NCBI GenBank assembly: GCA_903929045.1
Contig: CAIYTE010000142.1
Coordinates: forward strand, 1 to 64,000
Source of the DNA: an uncultured Hyphomicrobiales bacterium
Lineage (GTDB): Bacteria; Pseudomonadota; Alphaproteobacteria; Rhizobiales; Xanthobacteraceae
DNA: 64,000 nucleotides
Reading direction: 5' to 3'
The position numbers were made by a program, and so were the translations under genes. The notes beneath the pieces were generated by a model, which worked only from the letters and a program-made list of their open reading frames with translations, made no database searches and had not been told where the DNA came from. Shown here one piece after another: positions 18,147 through 26,247 of the stretch; within the stretch, counting starts at the first letter, position 1, and each line of letters starts with the position of its first letter.

Positions 18147-19307
18147 TTAGACGGGCTTTGCGGTCCGGTCCAGCAGCGCGGCATAGAGGGCCACGATCTC
18201 CCGGCCAATATGGCGCTCGGAAAACTCCTCCTCGACCATCATCCGCCCCGCCGCACCGAACCGCTTGCGCAGACCGGCGTCGCTCGCCAGCCGGTCGATC
18301 GCCGCCGCCAACGCGGCGGCGTCATCGGCGGGGACCAGCAACGCGTTGATGTCCGGACGCGCGATCTCGCGGCAGCCCGGCACATCGGTGGCGACAATGG
18401 GACGGCCGCAGGCGGCGGCTTCGAGCAGGCTCTTCGGCAGGCCTTCGCGGCGCGACGGCAGCACCGCGATATGCGACATGGCCCAGACCGGGCGGATGTC
18501 ATCGATGTGGCCGAGCAGTTCGAGGCCGGCGATCTGTTTCCAGGCCGCGATCTCGCTGTCTGGGATCGACGCCGGATTGGCCGGATCGGGTTCGCCCGCC
18601 AAAACGAAACGAATGTCGCGCCCGCGTCCGCGCAAGATTGCGTGCGCCTCGACCAGCGACCGCACACCCTTGTCCGCCAGCAAGCGGCCGACATAGCCGA
18701 CCGTCATCTGGCCCGAAGGCTCGGGCATCGGGGTCAGGCTTTCGGTGTCGACACCGGATCCGGGGATGAGAAAGATGCGTTCGGGGGCAATGCCGAGCGC
18801 GGTCACGGCGGCGCGGTCATCCGGGTTCTGCACCAGCACAGCGTTGCGCGGACGGTTGAGCAGGCCGCGCATCAACAAGCGCACCGCCAGACCGGCCGCT
18901 TTCGCGCGCGTGGTCTTCGACGTGAAAGCAAAGCCCAGTCCGGCCATGGCATGCAGCTTGACGATCGGCAGGCCGACGCTGGCCAGCGCGCCGATGACCG
19001 CCGGCTGCACGCCAACATGGTGCACGATGTCCGGCTTGAGCTTTTTATACAGCGCGCGGATTTCGCCCAGGATGCGGAGCACGTCGCCGGGACGAGCGCT
19101 GCCGCGCGTCCAGTTCAGCGCATGCAGCGTGAAGCCGTGGCTCTCGATGTCGGCCCGGCCGTCCACCACGTTGGTGGCGACGTGAACGTCATAGCCCGCA
19201 CGCAACGCCGCCCGCGCCATCGGCAGGCGGTGCGACAGGAAGTACCAATCCTCGGTCACCAGATAGACAAGGACCGGTTTTGAGCGCGGCATAAGGGTCG
19301 AAGCCAT
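18147..19307 (-). CDS. Glycosyltransferase family 4
   Basis: This is a GT-B fold transferase of 386 residues when started at the ATG at 19307. The N-terminal half has VLVYLVTEDWYFLSHRLPMA, a segment common in glycan-locus GT4 enzymes of the PglA/WbpU-like group. The C-terminal half has TVGYVGRLLADKGVRSL, then LPSRREGLPKSLLEAAACGRP with the retaining GT4 E-x7-E motif. It transfers a sugar from a nucleotide donor at the inner face of the inner membrane. An in-frame upstream start at 19397 would place about 30 poorly conserved residues across the palindromic divergent region, so I reject it. Donor and acceptor are unknown; the downstream UDP-HexNAcA genes suggest a linked sugar. Confidence 0.9.
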   Translation of the reverse strand: MASTLMPRSKPVLVYLVTEDWYFLSHRLPMARAALRAGYDVHVATNVVDGRADIESHGFTLHALNWTRGSARPGDVLRILGEIRALYKKLKPDIVHHVGVQPAVIGALASVGLPIVKLHAMAGLGFAFTSKTTRAKAAGLAVRLLMRGLLNRPRNAVLVQNPDDRAAVTALGIAPERIFLIPGSGVDTESLTPMPEPSGQMTVGYVGRLLADKGVRSLVEAHAILRGRGRDIRFVLAGEPDPANPASIPDSEIAAWKQIAGLELLGHIDDIRPVWAMSHIAVLPSRREGLPKSLLEAAACGRPIVATDVPGCREIARPDINALLVPADDAAALAAAIDRLASDAGLRKRFGAAGRMMVEEEFSERHIGREIVALYAALLDRTAKPV

Positions 19308-19324
19308 TGATTTTTCCGGGCGAA

Positions 19325-19374
19325 ACTGTCCTATGCCGGATGCTAGACGCCTTCTAGCATGTTCATCCGACAGT
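19325..19374. promoter_or_regulatory. Nested dyad in the divergent GT4/asnB promoter region
   Basis: A perfect 8-base inverted repeat ATGCTAGA-CGCCT-TCTAGCAT (19340-19360) is flanked by a second matching pair, ACTGTC (19325-19330) and GACAGT (19369-19374), with 9 and 8 bases between inner and outer arms. GGATG and CATCC form a further partial pair. The whole 50-base dyad lies between the start codons of two divergent genes. It could be an operator for both, or a cruciform or RNA stem in the asnB leader. Confidence 0.5.
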
Positions 19375-19403
19375 GCTAATTCCCGGTTCCTGGACAAGGA
19401 CTT

Positions 19404-21332
19404 ATGTGCGGCATCGCAGGCGTTTTAAATCCGGCGGCGGGCTCGCGCGAGGCGCTTGAGCGCGGCGCGGCCGCCATGGCGGATAGCCTTGCGCATCGTG
19501 GCCCGGACGATGCCGGCCTGTGGAGCGATTCCGAAGCCGGGCTGGCGCTGACGCACCGCCGCCTCTCGATCGTCGACCTGTCGCCCGCCGGACACCAGCC
19601 CATGACGTCGGCCGATGGCCGTTTCGTCATCACCTACAACGGCGAGGTCTATAATTTTCAGGAGCTGCGGGCCGAGCTTGAAGCCAAGGGGGTCAGCTTC
19701 CGCAGCACCTCTGACACGGAAGTCATGCTGGAAGCGTTTTCCGTCTACGGCATCGCACCAACGATCAAGCGCCTGATCGGCATGTTCGCGCTCGGCATCT
19801 GGGACCGCAAGGAGCGGACCCTGACGCTGGTGCGCGACCGGCTCGGCATCAAGCCGCTGTACTGGGCGAAGTTCGACGGGCTGTTTCTGTTCGGCTCGGA
19901 ATTGAAATCGCTGCGCGCCTACCCCGGCTGGCAGCCGCGGATCGACCGAAGCGCGGTCGCCGCTTTCATGAGGCTCAATTACGTGCCGGCGCCAAACACG
20001 ATTTATCAGCGCGTACGCATGCTCGCGCCCGGCTCGATCCTGACGCTTGCAGCCAACGGCGAACCGCACATCGAGAAATACTGGGATGCGCGCGCGGTGG
20101 CGCGCGATGGCCTCGCCAACCCATTGCACGGCAGCGACGCTGAACTCACCGATCAACTGGAAGCGCTGCTGCAAGATGCCGTGCGGCGCCGCATGGTCGC
20201 CGACGTGCCGGTCGGCGCGTTTCTGTCGGGCGGTGTCGATTCATCCACCGTCGCCGCGCTGATGCAGTCCGCCAATGCGGGGCCGGTGCGCACTTACTCC
20301 ATCGGCTTCGACCTGCCCGGCTACAACGAGGCCGGTTACGCCGCCGCCGTCGCCAAACATCTCGGCACCGAGCACACAGAGATGATCGTAACGCCGCAGC
20401 AGGCGCTCGACGTCATTCCGAAACTGCCAGAGTTCTATGACGAGCCGTTTGCGGACTCGTCGCAGATCCCGACATATCTAGTTTCGGCGATGACACGCCA
20501 GCATGTCACGGTCGCATTGTCCGGCGACGGCGGCGACGAGTTGTTTGCCGGCTATAACCGCTACCAGTTCGCATCCACCTACTGGCCGAAGCTCCAACGC
20601 GTGCCGCGCCCACTGCGCCAACTTCTGGCGGCGGTGATGACAAGCCTGCCGGCCGATCAATGGACGCGGCTTTTGTCCTTTGCCTTCAGCCGCAACGCGC
20701 CCTCGCAGGCCGGCGAGAAGATCTACAAGCTCGCGGCGGTGCTCAGGCTCGGCGACGAACCGTCGATGTACCGCCATCTCGTCAGCCACTGGAATCCTGC
20801 TGCGTTGATGCCCGGCGTTGCGGAAGCGACCGGTGCGGCGTGGGACACCACGCTCGACGCCGGCTTCACCGAGCGCATGCAGCTCGCCGACATTCTCACG
20901 TATCTGCCGGACGACATTCTCACCAAGGTCGACCGCGCCAGCATGGCGGTGGCGCTGGAAGCGCGCGTGCCATTGCTCGATCACCGCGTCGTCGAATTTT
21001 CCTGGCGTCTGCCGCGCACCATGAAATTGCGCGACGGCACGACCAAGTGGCTGCTGCGTCAGGTGCTGTATCGCCACGTGCCGCGCGCCTTGATCGACCG
21101 GCCGAAAATGGGCTTCGGCATTCCGATCGGCGAATGGCTGCGCGGTCCGTTGCGCGACTGGGCGGAGAACCTGCTGTCGGAGCAGCGCCTGCGCGAGGCC
21201 GGCCTGCTCGACGTGAAGCAAGTGCGCCAGTGCTGGCAGGATCACCTCAGCGGCCGGCATAACCGGCAATACGAATTGTGGAACGTGCTGATGCTGGAAG
21301 CCTGGCGCGAACGCTGGCAGCCGGGTCTTTAG
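19404..21332 (+). CDS. asnB: Asparagine synthetase (glutamine-hydrolysing), AsnB family; possibly a uronic acid amidotransferase
   Basis: The 642-residue protein has the N-terminal glutaminase nucleophile Cys2 (MCGIAGVLNP, so the initiator Met is removed), the RLSIVDLSPAGHQPM and NGEVYNF segments of the class II amidotransferase domain, and the ATP pyrophosphatase P-loop SGGVDSST near residue 272. AEAK-type ammonia transfer to an adenylated carboxylate gives asparagine in the standard enzyme. In several O-antigen loci AsnB relatives (the WbpS type) amidate uronic acids, and the context here, next to uronate-forming enzymes and glycosyltransferases, makes that plausible. AAGGA lies 4 bases before the ATG. 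The stop overlaps the convergent nusG-like gene by 4 bases. Confidence 0.93.
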   Translation: MCGIAGVLNPAAGSREALERGAAAMADSLAHRGPDDAGLWSDSEAGLALTHRRLSIVDLSPAGHQPMTSADGRFVITYNGEVYNFQELRAELEAKGVSFRSTSDTEVMLEAFSVYGIAPTIKRLIGMFALGIWDRKERTLTLVRDRLGIKPLYWAKFDGLFLFGSELKSLRAYPGWQPRIDRSAVAAFMRLNYVPAPNTIYQRVRMLAPGSILTLAANGEPHIEKYWDARAVARDGLANPLHGSDAELTDQLEALLQDAVRRRMVADVPVGAFLSGGVDSSTVAALMQSANAGPVRTYSIGFDLPGYNEAGYAAAVAKHLGTEHTEMIVTPQQALDVIPKLPEFYDEPFADSSQIPTYLVSAMTRQHVTVALSGDGGDELFAGYNRYQFASTYWPKLQRVPRPLRQLLAAVMTSLPADQWTRLLSFAFSRNAPSQAGEKIYKLAAVLRLGDEPSMYRHLVSHWNPAALMPGVAEATGAAWDTTLDAGFTERMQLADILTYLPDDILTKVDRASMAVALEARVPLLDHRVVEFSWRLPRTMKLRDGTTKWLLRQVLYRHVPRALIDRPKMGFGIPIGEWLRGPLRDWAENLLSEQRLREAGLLDVKQVRQCWQDHLSGRHNRQYELWNVLMLEAWRERWQPGL

Positions 21333-21853
21333 GCGGCGGCGACCGACTCCGCATCGAGCGTGACGCGTACCTTGCGGCCGAGCAGATCGAGCAGGATGGT
21401 CACGCGTTCGCTGTCCGTCATACCCTCGAACAGGCCAAACGTGCCGGTGAAGGCGCCGTCGAGCACGCGAAGCTCCTCGCCCGGCTTGAACAACCGCGGC
21501 GGCAGTGTGATGAAGCCATCGTCGTCTTCGCGTTGCCGCAGCGTTTCGATGATGCCGCGCTGCACTGGCGCCGGCGCTTCGCCATGGCAGATGAGACGGG
21601 CAACGCCGACGGTCGATTGAATGGACAGCCAGCGCTGCGTCGCGACGTCGATGGACACGAACAGGTAGCGCGGAAACAACGGCGCCTTGACCACGTCGAT
21701 GCGGCGGGCGTGACGGCGCTTCTTGCGGAAATGCGGCAGGTAGACGCCGAAGCCTTGGCGTGTGAGATGTTCGGCCGCTTTCGCCTCGGCGCGCGGATGC
21801 GTCTGGGCGACATACCAGTGAGACGCACGCTCTGACGCGGAAGTATTCACCAT
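21329..21853 (-). CDS. Specialised NusG paralogue, transcription antiterminator (RfaH-like)
   Basis: The 174-residue protein has an N-terminal NGN domain (HWYVAQTHPRAEAKAAEHL, then FPRYLFVSIDV) that binds the RNA polymerase clamp, and a C-terminal KOW-type domain (FKPGEELRVLDGAFTGTFGL) that in NusG contacts ribosome or Rho. It is not housekeeping NusG: it lies inside a glycan locus without secE or rplK neighbours and resembles RfaH/UpxY-type factors. These factors help polymerase read through long, poorly expressed polysaccharide operons, often recruited by an ops element, which I did not find here. It is divergent from the WecA-type gene by 118 bases and convergent with asnB. Confidence 0.85.
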   Translation of the reverse strand: MVNTSASERASHWYVAQTHPRAEAKAAEHLTRQGFGVYLPHFRKKRRHARRIDVVKAPLFPRYLFVSIDVATQRWLSIQSTVGVARLICHGEAPAPVQRGIIETLRQREDDDGFITLPPRLFKPGEELRVLDGAFTGTFGLFEGMTDSERVTILLDLLGRKVRVTLDAESVAAA

Positions 21854-21971
21854 CGCCCTGCTCGCTACAGGGTTGTATTTGATACGGCCTGCGACCTGAC
21901 GTCAAGATTACGCACCATCGAATGCGAACCAAGCTTTTGTTATTTCTATTCAATATGACAAGATGTAGCCG

Positions 21972-23006
21972 ATGATCACCCCGCCCAGCGCCTGGCCTTT
22001 TGCCGCCATCTTTGCCGTGATCGCGGTTGCCGCCGCGGTCTTGTGTGCGCTGTTCATCGTGCTGCTGCGGCCCCTGCTGGTGCGCTACGCCTTGGCGCGG
22101 CCGAACGCACGCTCGTCGCATCGCGAGCCGACACCGCAAGGCGGCGGCATCGCCGTCATCGCGGCAATGGTCGTTGTGATGGTGGGCATTGCCGTGGGTG
22201 CGCCTGCGCTTCTCGGCGACGTGTCACGCATGGCCCTCGTGTTTGTGGCCGTCATCGGTCTGGCCGTTGTCGGCGCCGTCGACGATGTCCGGCCGATGGA
22301 CGCGCTGCCGCGCCTGGCGGCACAAGCTGTCGCTGCGCTCGTGGTCGTCCTGGTCCTGCCCGCCGGCTTGCAAATCTTTCCGGCGCTGCCGCTGTGGCTG
22401 GAACGCGCGCTGATGCTGATCGGCGCGCTGTGGTTCGTGAATCTCGTCAACTTCATGGACGGGATCGACTGGATCACCGTCGCTGAGGTCGTGCCGGTGA
22501 CGGCGGCGCTGGCCGCTATCGGAGTTATCGGCGGCCTGCCGTCAGACGCGACGATCATCGCACTGGCGCTGCTCGGCGCCACGCTCGGATTTGCACCGTT
22601 CAATCGTCCGGTCGCGAAACTGTTTCTTGGCGACGTCGGCAGCCTGCCGATCGGCCTTCTGCTCGCGTGGCTGCTGATCCTGCTCGCGGGCAACGGCTTC
22701 ATCATCGCCGCGATCCTGCTGCCCCTCTATTATATCGCAGACGCGACCATCACCTTGCTGCGCCGGACCGTTGCCGGCGAGTCCATCATGCAGGCGCACC
22801 GCTCGCACTTCTATCAGCGCGCCACCGACGGCGGCTTCAGCGTGATCGAAATCGTGGCGCGGATTTTCGGCGCCAACATCGTGCTGGCGCTGCTCGCCAT
22901 CAGCACACTCGTGACCCCGTCGCGCGAATTGCATATCGGCGCGCTGGCGGCGGGATGTTTGCTGGTCGGCGTGTTGTTGTTGCGCTTCGCGCGCGGTAAA
23001 AACTAA
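21972..23006 (+). CDS. Undecaprenyl-phosphate sugar-1-phosphate transferase (WecA/WbpL/MraY family)
   Basis: This 344-residue polytopic membrane protein starts glycan synthesis by moving a HexNAc-1-phosphate from UDP-HexNAc to undecaprenyl phosphate. It has the family's cytoplasmic motifs: RSSHREPTPQGGG (about residues 47-59), AVDDVRPMD with the Mg-binding Asp-Asp, NFMDGIDW, and HRSHFYQRAT near residue 277. At least nine hydrophobic segments are visible. The WbpL-like spacing and the lack of a MurNAc-pentapeptide-type loop argue against MraY. It would prime O-antigen or another lipid-linked glycan to be transferred by the ligase at 24-25 kb. Its last 4 bases overlap the convergent GT9 gene. 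Confidence 0.92.
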   Translation: MITPPSAWPFAAIFAVIAVAAAVLCALFIVLLRPLLVRYALARPNARSSHREPTPQGGGIAVIAAMVVVMVGIAVGAPALLGDVSRMALVFVAVIGLAVVGAVDDVRPMDALPRLAAQAVAALVVVLVLPAGLQIFPALPLWLERALMLIGALWFVNLVNFMDGIDWITVAEVVPVTAALAAIGVIGGLPSDATIIALALLGATLGFAPFNRPVAKLFLGDVGSLPIGLLLAWLLILLAGNGFIIAAILLPLYYIADATITLLRRTVAGESIMQAHRSHFYQRATDGGFSVIEIVARIFGANIVLALLAISTLVTPSRELHIGALAAGCLLVGVLLLRFARGKN

Positions 23007-24055
23007 CCAAGCGCGGCCAGCGCCGCCTCGATCACGCGCGACGCCGGTAGCTCATCGAGACAGGCACTGAAACTGTCGAGCCGCCGCTCGCAGCCTTCGA
23101 GCTGACAGGGCATGCAGGGCAACGGGTTCTGCACTAGCCAGACATTGCCGCGTTGCTCGATCGTGCCGCTCGCCTGCCACGGTGTGTCGAGTCCCTGCGC
23201 CGGCCATGGGCCCCACAGCCGCGGATCGGTCGGACCGAAGACGGCGACGCTCGGGCACCCTGTTGCGGCGGCCAGATGCGTCACCGACGTATCCGGGCCC
23301 ACATAGACCCGTGCGCCAGCCAGCAGGCCGGAGAGCTGCGGCCAACTCAGTTTGCCGTCGAGACGCACCACATTGGCGCCCTGCCAGACGTCATCGAGAT
23401 AACGGCGCTCAGGCTCAGCCGGTCCGCCGGTCGCCACCACTGCAACGCCACGCGCCGACAAGGCCGCCGCCAGATCGCGCCAGCCCTGCGCCGTCCACTG
23501 CTTGTAGCGAAAGAACGGCGCGGCATGAATGACGGCATAAGTACCTTGAGGCGCGCCTTCGAACGGTTCCGCTTTCGGCGCCACCATCTCGCCCACGCGC
23601 GCGATACCGAGGGCGTCCGCCAGCCGCAACATTTGCTCGACGCGATGCGAGAGGTGAACGTAATCGATACTCCGGCTCAGCAGTGCGCGTTTGATCCGAC
23701 CGCTAAATCTATCCTCCACCGGTGCGACGCTCCGCCGGCCCGCGGCGAGCGCGAAATATGTCGGCCGGTCGCCGGGCTGCGTCGAGATGGCGAGATCGTA
23801 CCGGCGCCACAGCCCCGCCGCGAGCGACACTGTCTCTCCCGCGGACGGCCGCGGCGGCATGGTGACAACGCCATCGAGATCCGGATTGCCGCTGAGAATG
23901 CCGGCGGTGTCGGCGAACACCAGCGTCTCGATCCGGGCCTCCGGCCAGGCACGCCGCACGCTGCGGATGAGCGGCGTCGTCAGCAACACGTCGCCGAGCC
24001 GGCGCAGCGCGATGACCAATATGCGCGGCCGCGCCGGCAGTTCGATCCGCGTCAT
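23003..24055 (-). CDS. Glycosyltransferase family 9 (heptosyltransferase-like)
   Basis: With the ATG at 24055 this is a 350-residue GT9 protein: RILVIALRRLGDVLLTTPLI at the N-terminus (the acceptor-side GDxxxxxP motif) and VYVGPDTSVTHLAAATGCPS with AVFGPTDPRLWGPW at the donor side, the ADP-heptose-binding form. It probably adds a heptose or similar sugar to lipopolysaccharide core. Four cysteines near the C-terminus (CMPC, CERR, CLDE) are unusual for the catalytic fold and are found in a subgroup of GT9 enzymes. The ATG overlaps the stop of the O-antigen ligase gene by 4 bases (ATGA), so the two are coupled. An upstream start at 24256 lies inside the ligase gene and gives an implausible Arg-rich leader. 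Confidence 0.9.
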   Translation of the reverse strand: MTRIELPARPRILVIALRRLGDVLLTTPLIRSVRRAWPEARIETLVFADTAGILSGNPDLDGVVTMPPRPSAGETVSLAAGLWRRYDLAISTQPGDRPTYFALAAGRRSVAPVEDRFSGRIKRALLSRSIDYVHLSHRVEQMLRLADALGIARVGEMVAPKAEPFEGAPQGTYAVIHAAPFFRYKQWTAQGWRDLAAALSARGVAVVATGGPAEPERRYLDDVWQGANVVRLDGKLSWPQLSGLLAGARVYVGPDTSVTHLAAATGCPSVAVFGPTDPRLWGPWPAQGLDTPWQASGTIEQRGNVWLVQNPLPCMPCQLEGCERRLDSFSACLDELPASRVIEAALAALG

Positions 24056-25290
24056 GACGGCTGCGCCGCGCGGTTCTTCAACGCCACGCCACCGGCGACG
24101 CCAACGCCGAACACATAAATCCAGCCCTGGCCGAAATCGGAGAGATGCGAATTGAACAAGGAGCCGACGATGTTTTGCGCGACGATCACAAGGCCGATCC
24201 ATTCGACCAGCCCGCCGCCGCGAAACAACAGCAGATGCACAATCCAAATCGCCCACAGCACCAGCGCACCGACAAAGCCCAGTTGGATCGCGACACCCAG
24301 GGTCTGATTGTGCGGGTTCGTGGTCGCCGAACCCGCAGCACCGCTCTGTCCGGCGCTCGCCGCGGCGAACAATGACGGGATCGTGCCGGTGCCGTGGCCG
24401 ATCACCGGAGCCTCGGTGACAAAGGCGGTGGACTTCTTCCAGAACTCCAGCCGCTCGCCCGATGAATTACGTTCGTTGGTTTGTTCGTAGCGCTGCGCGT
24501 CGGTGACAATCTGCGTCGCACGATCGCGCAGATAGGACGACGACCACCAGCCGATGCCGCCGATCAGCACCGCGCTGACAACCAAAACTAGGAACGCCTT
24601 GGCGCTGTGCTTCTTGATCGCCAGCAATACCAGCAGGATCGGAATGACGACCAGAGCGGTGCGGCCGGTCGCCACGTAAAAAATGTTAAGCAGCATGGCG
24701 AGCGCGATCGCGACCGCGGCCACCAGCCGCCACCACAGCCGGCGCTCGAAAGCAACGATGGCCACATAGAGCAGACCGAAAATGCAGATGACGAATTCTC
24801 CGCTCTGCGTCGCTGCATTCTTCCACGGCACGCCGAGGAACGGATTGCCGCCGATGCCGGTCGACTGCGTACCGGTGGCAAAATTGACGGTCGATGCCAG
24901 TAGCGTCACCACGCAGGCAGCGAGAAAAGCGCCGAACACCCACAGCGCGCGATCCGAACGCCGAAAGTGAACCAGCAACAGCGGAATGACGAGCAGCTTC
25001 AGAAACGAATCGAGTCCCTTCCAGCGCGCGAACCAGCTCACGTCGGCCCACAACGTGCCGGCGACCCCAAGCAGCACCAGCAACACCGGCAGACCGCCGG
25101 CAGGCGACAGCACATCGCGGCGCAGCGCCGCCACATCCAGCGTCGGTATGACGACCACCAGCCACGCCACGATGAGAATGGCCGTCGCCGACGTCGACAG
25201 CGGCAGGGACGCCGCCGCCGCGATGGCGATACAGTCGGCCGCTTTTGCCAGACGATTGAAATGAACGCCGGTCGCGAGCGGCATGATCAC
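24052..25290 (-). CDS. O-antigen ligase / polymerase family membrane protein (WaaL-like)
   Basis: The 412-residue protein is polytopic, with about 10-12 hydrophobic segments and a long periplasmic loop carrying GERLEFWKKS, PVIGHGTGTIPSLF and NPHNQTLGVA, the pattern of the Wzy_C domain shared by O-antigen ligases and polymerases. The His of the NPHN segment and the Arg/Glu of the loop are typical of WaaL. It would join the undecaprenyl-linked O-chain to the lipid A-core in the periplasm. Sequence alone does not fully separate ligase from Wzy polymerase. The start is GTG at 25290, overlapping the preceding GT2 stop by 4 bases (GTGA), or an ATG two codons on at 25284. Confidence 0.85.
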   Translation of the reverse strand: MIMPLATGVHFNRLAKAADCIAIAAAASLPLSTSATAILIVAWLVVVIPTLDVAALRRDVLSPAGGLPVLLVLLGVAGTLWADVSWFARWKGLDSFLKLLVIPLLLVHFRRSDRALWVFGAFLAACVVTLLASTVNFATGTQSTGIGGNPFLGVPWKNAATQSGEFVICIFGLLYVAIVAFERRLWWRLVAAVAIALAMLLNIFYVATGRTALVVIPILLVLLAIKKHSAKAFLVLVVSAVLIGGIGWWSSSYLRDRATQIVTDAQRYEQTNERNSSGERLEFWKKSTAFVTEAPVIGHGTGTIPSLFAAASAGQSGAAGSATTNPHNQTLGVAIQLGFVGALVLWAIWIVHLLLFRGGGLVEWIGLVIVAQNIVGSLFNSHLSDFGQGWIYVFGVGVAGGVALKNRAAQPS

Positions 25291-26138
25291 CCCGCCGCTT
25301 TTGCAGGCGTCGCGGCCAGCGCGGACAGCCCGCGTTGCGCCCGCACGCGATCGCCATCGACCACCACGCCGAGCTTGCGCTCATTGTCATTCAACTGAGT
25401 GCGGTCGGCCTCGGCGTGCCAGAGATGAATGACGCCGGTGGCGAACACGCCATCTTTGCGCCGTACACCGGCGTGCAAAAGGCGCAGGATCAGATCGCTG
25501 TCTTCCTTGCCCCAGCCGCTGTAGTCGGCGTCAAAGCCGTCGACCGTGTCGAGGTCGTTGCGCCAGATCGCGAGATTGCACGAACGCGCGCCTTGCCATT
25601 TGTCTCGCCGCATATTGCGCAACGGCCCGAGCGGCAGATGCAACAGCGCCGACAAGCGGTTGACGCCGCCGCGCAGGCGCTCGATGAGCCAGCGGCCCGC
25701 GTTCCATATTTCCGGCGACAGTTGCCGGTCCAGCACTTTGTCGGTGAGCGCGGGCGACAGCAGGATGCGGTTGCCGGTGACGAAAGCGCCCTGCTCCGCG
25801 AGCGCGCGATGGACCGATACGAAATCCGGCCGCGCGATGCAGTCGCCATCAAGGAAGATGACGTAAGTGCCGCGCGATGCGAGCACCGCCCGGTTGCGGA
25901 TCTCCGCGGCGCGGAAGCCATCGTCCGGGTGCCAGACATGCTCGACTCGATGGCCGACCCGCACCTTCCAGGCTTCGACCAACGCCGCGGTCTCCTGCCC
26001 CGAGCCGTCATCGGCGACGATGACCTCGAAGTCCGAGTCCGTCTGCCGGGCGAGCGAGCGCAGCACGGCCTCAAGCGCGTCTTCGCGATTATAGGTCGTG
26101 ACAATGACGGAAATCAGCGCGGCCACGGGGATCCTCAT
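25287..26138 (-). CDS. Glycosyltransferase family 2
   Basis: This is a 283-residue GT-A enzyme: ISVIVTTYNREDALEAVLRS at the N-terminus, VIVADDGSGQET, the DxD-type metal motif FLDGDC (about residues 97-99), and GWGKEDSDLILRLLHAG, which corresponds to the ED motif with the catalytic base. There is no transmembrane segment, so it works as a soluble or peripheral enzyme at the inner membrane. It is first in a tightly overlapped three-gene unit (GT2, O-antigen ligase, GT9), which suggests a role in core or O-chain assembly. The sugar transferred is unknown. It is divergent from another GT2 gene, with 109 bases between the starts. Confidence 0.9.
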   Translation of the reverse strand: MRIPVAALISVIVTTYNREDALEAVLRSLARQTDSDFEVIVADDGSGQETAALVEAWKVRVGHRVEHVWHPDDGFRAAEIRNRAVLASRGTYVIFLDGDCIARPDFVSVHRALAEQGAFVTGNRILLSPALTDKVLDRQLSPEIWNAGRWLIERLRGGVNRLSALLHLPLGPLRNMRRDKWQGARSCNLAIWRNDLDTVDGFDADYSGWGKEDSDLILRLLHAGVRRKDGVFATGVIHLWHAEADRTQLNDNERKLGVVVDGDRVRAQRGLSALAATPAKAAG

Positions 26139-26247
26139 TGATCTAGGCTTTAGCCGAAGTCACAGTGTACGACAAATTCCCGGGCGCAACCGCTCCCGCA
26201 ATGGTAGCGTGGCCGCCCGACCGGATAGAAGCGACAGCCTTTCGATC

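Noticed and set aside
17535-19283. Plus-strand frame of 582 codons
   Set aside because: It covers the opposite strand of the HexNAc dehydrogenase and GT4 genes and shows low-complexity Arg/His composition.
19308-22000. ops/JUMPstart-type element for the RfaH-like protein
   Set aside because: No GGCGGTAG-like sequence was noticed in the leaders of the glycan genes; divergent recruitment motifs cannot be recognised by eye.
20478-22139. Minus-strand frame of 553 codons over asnB and the nusG-like gene
   Set aside because: It runs opposite asnB and out of frame with the NusG-like protein; no domain is visible.
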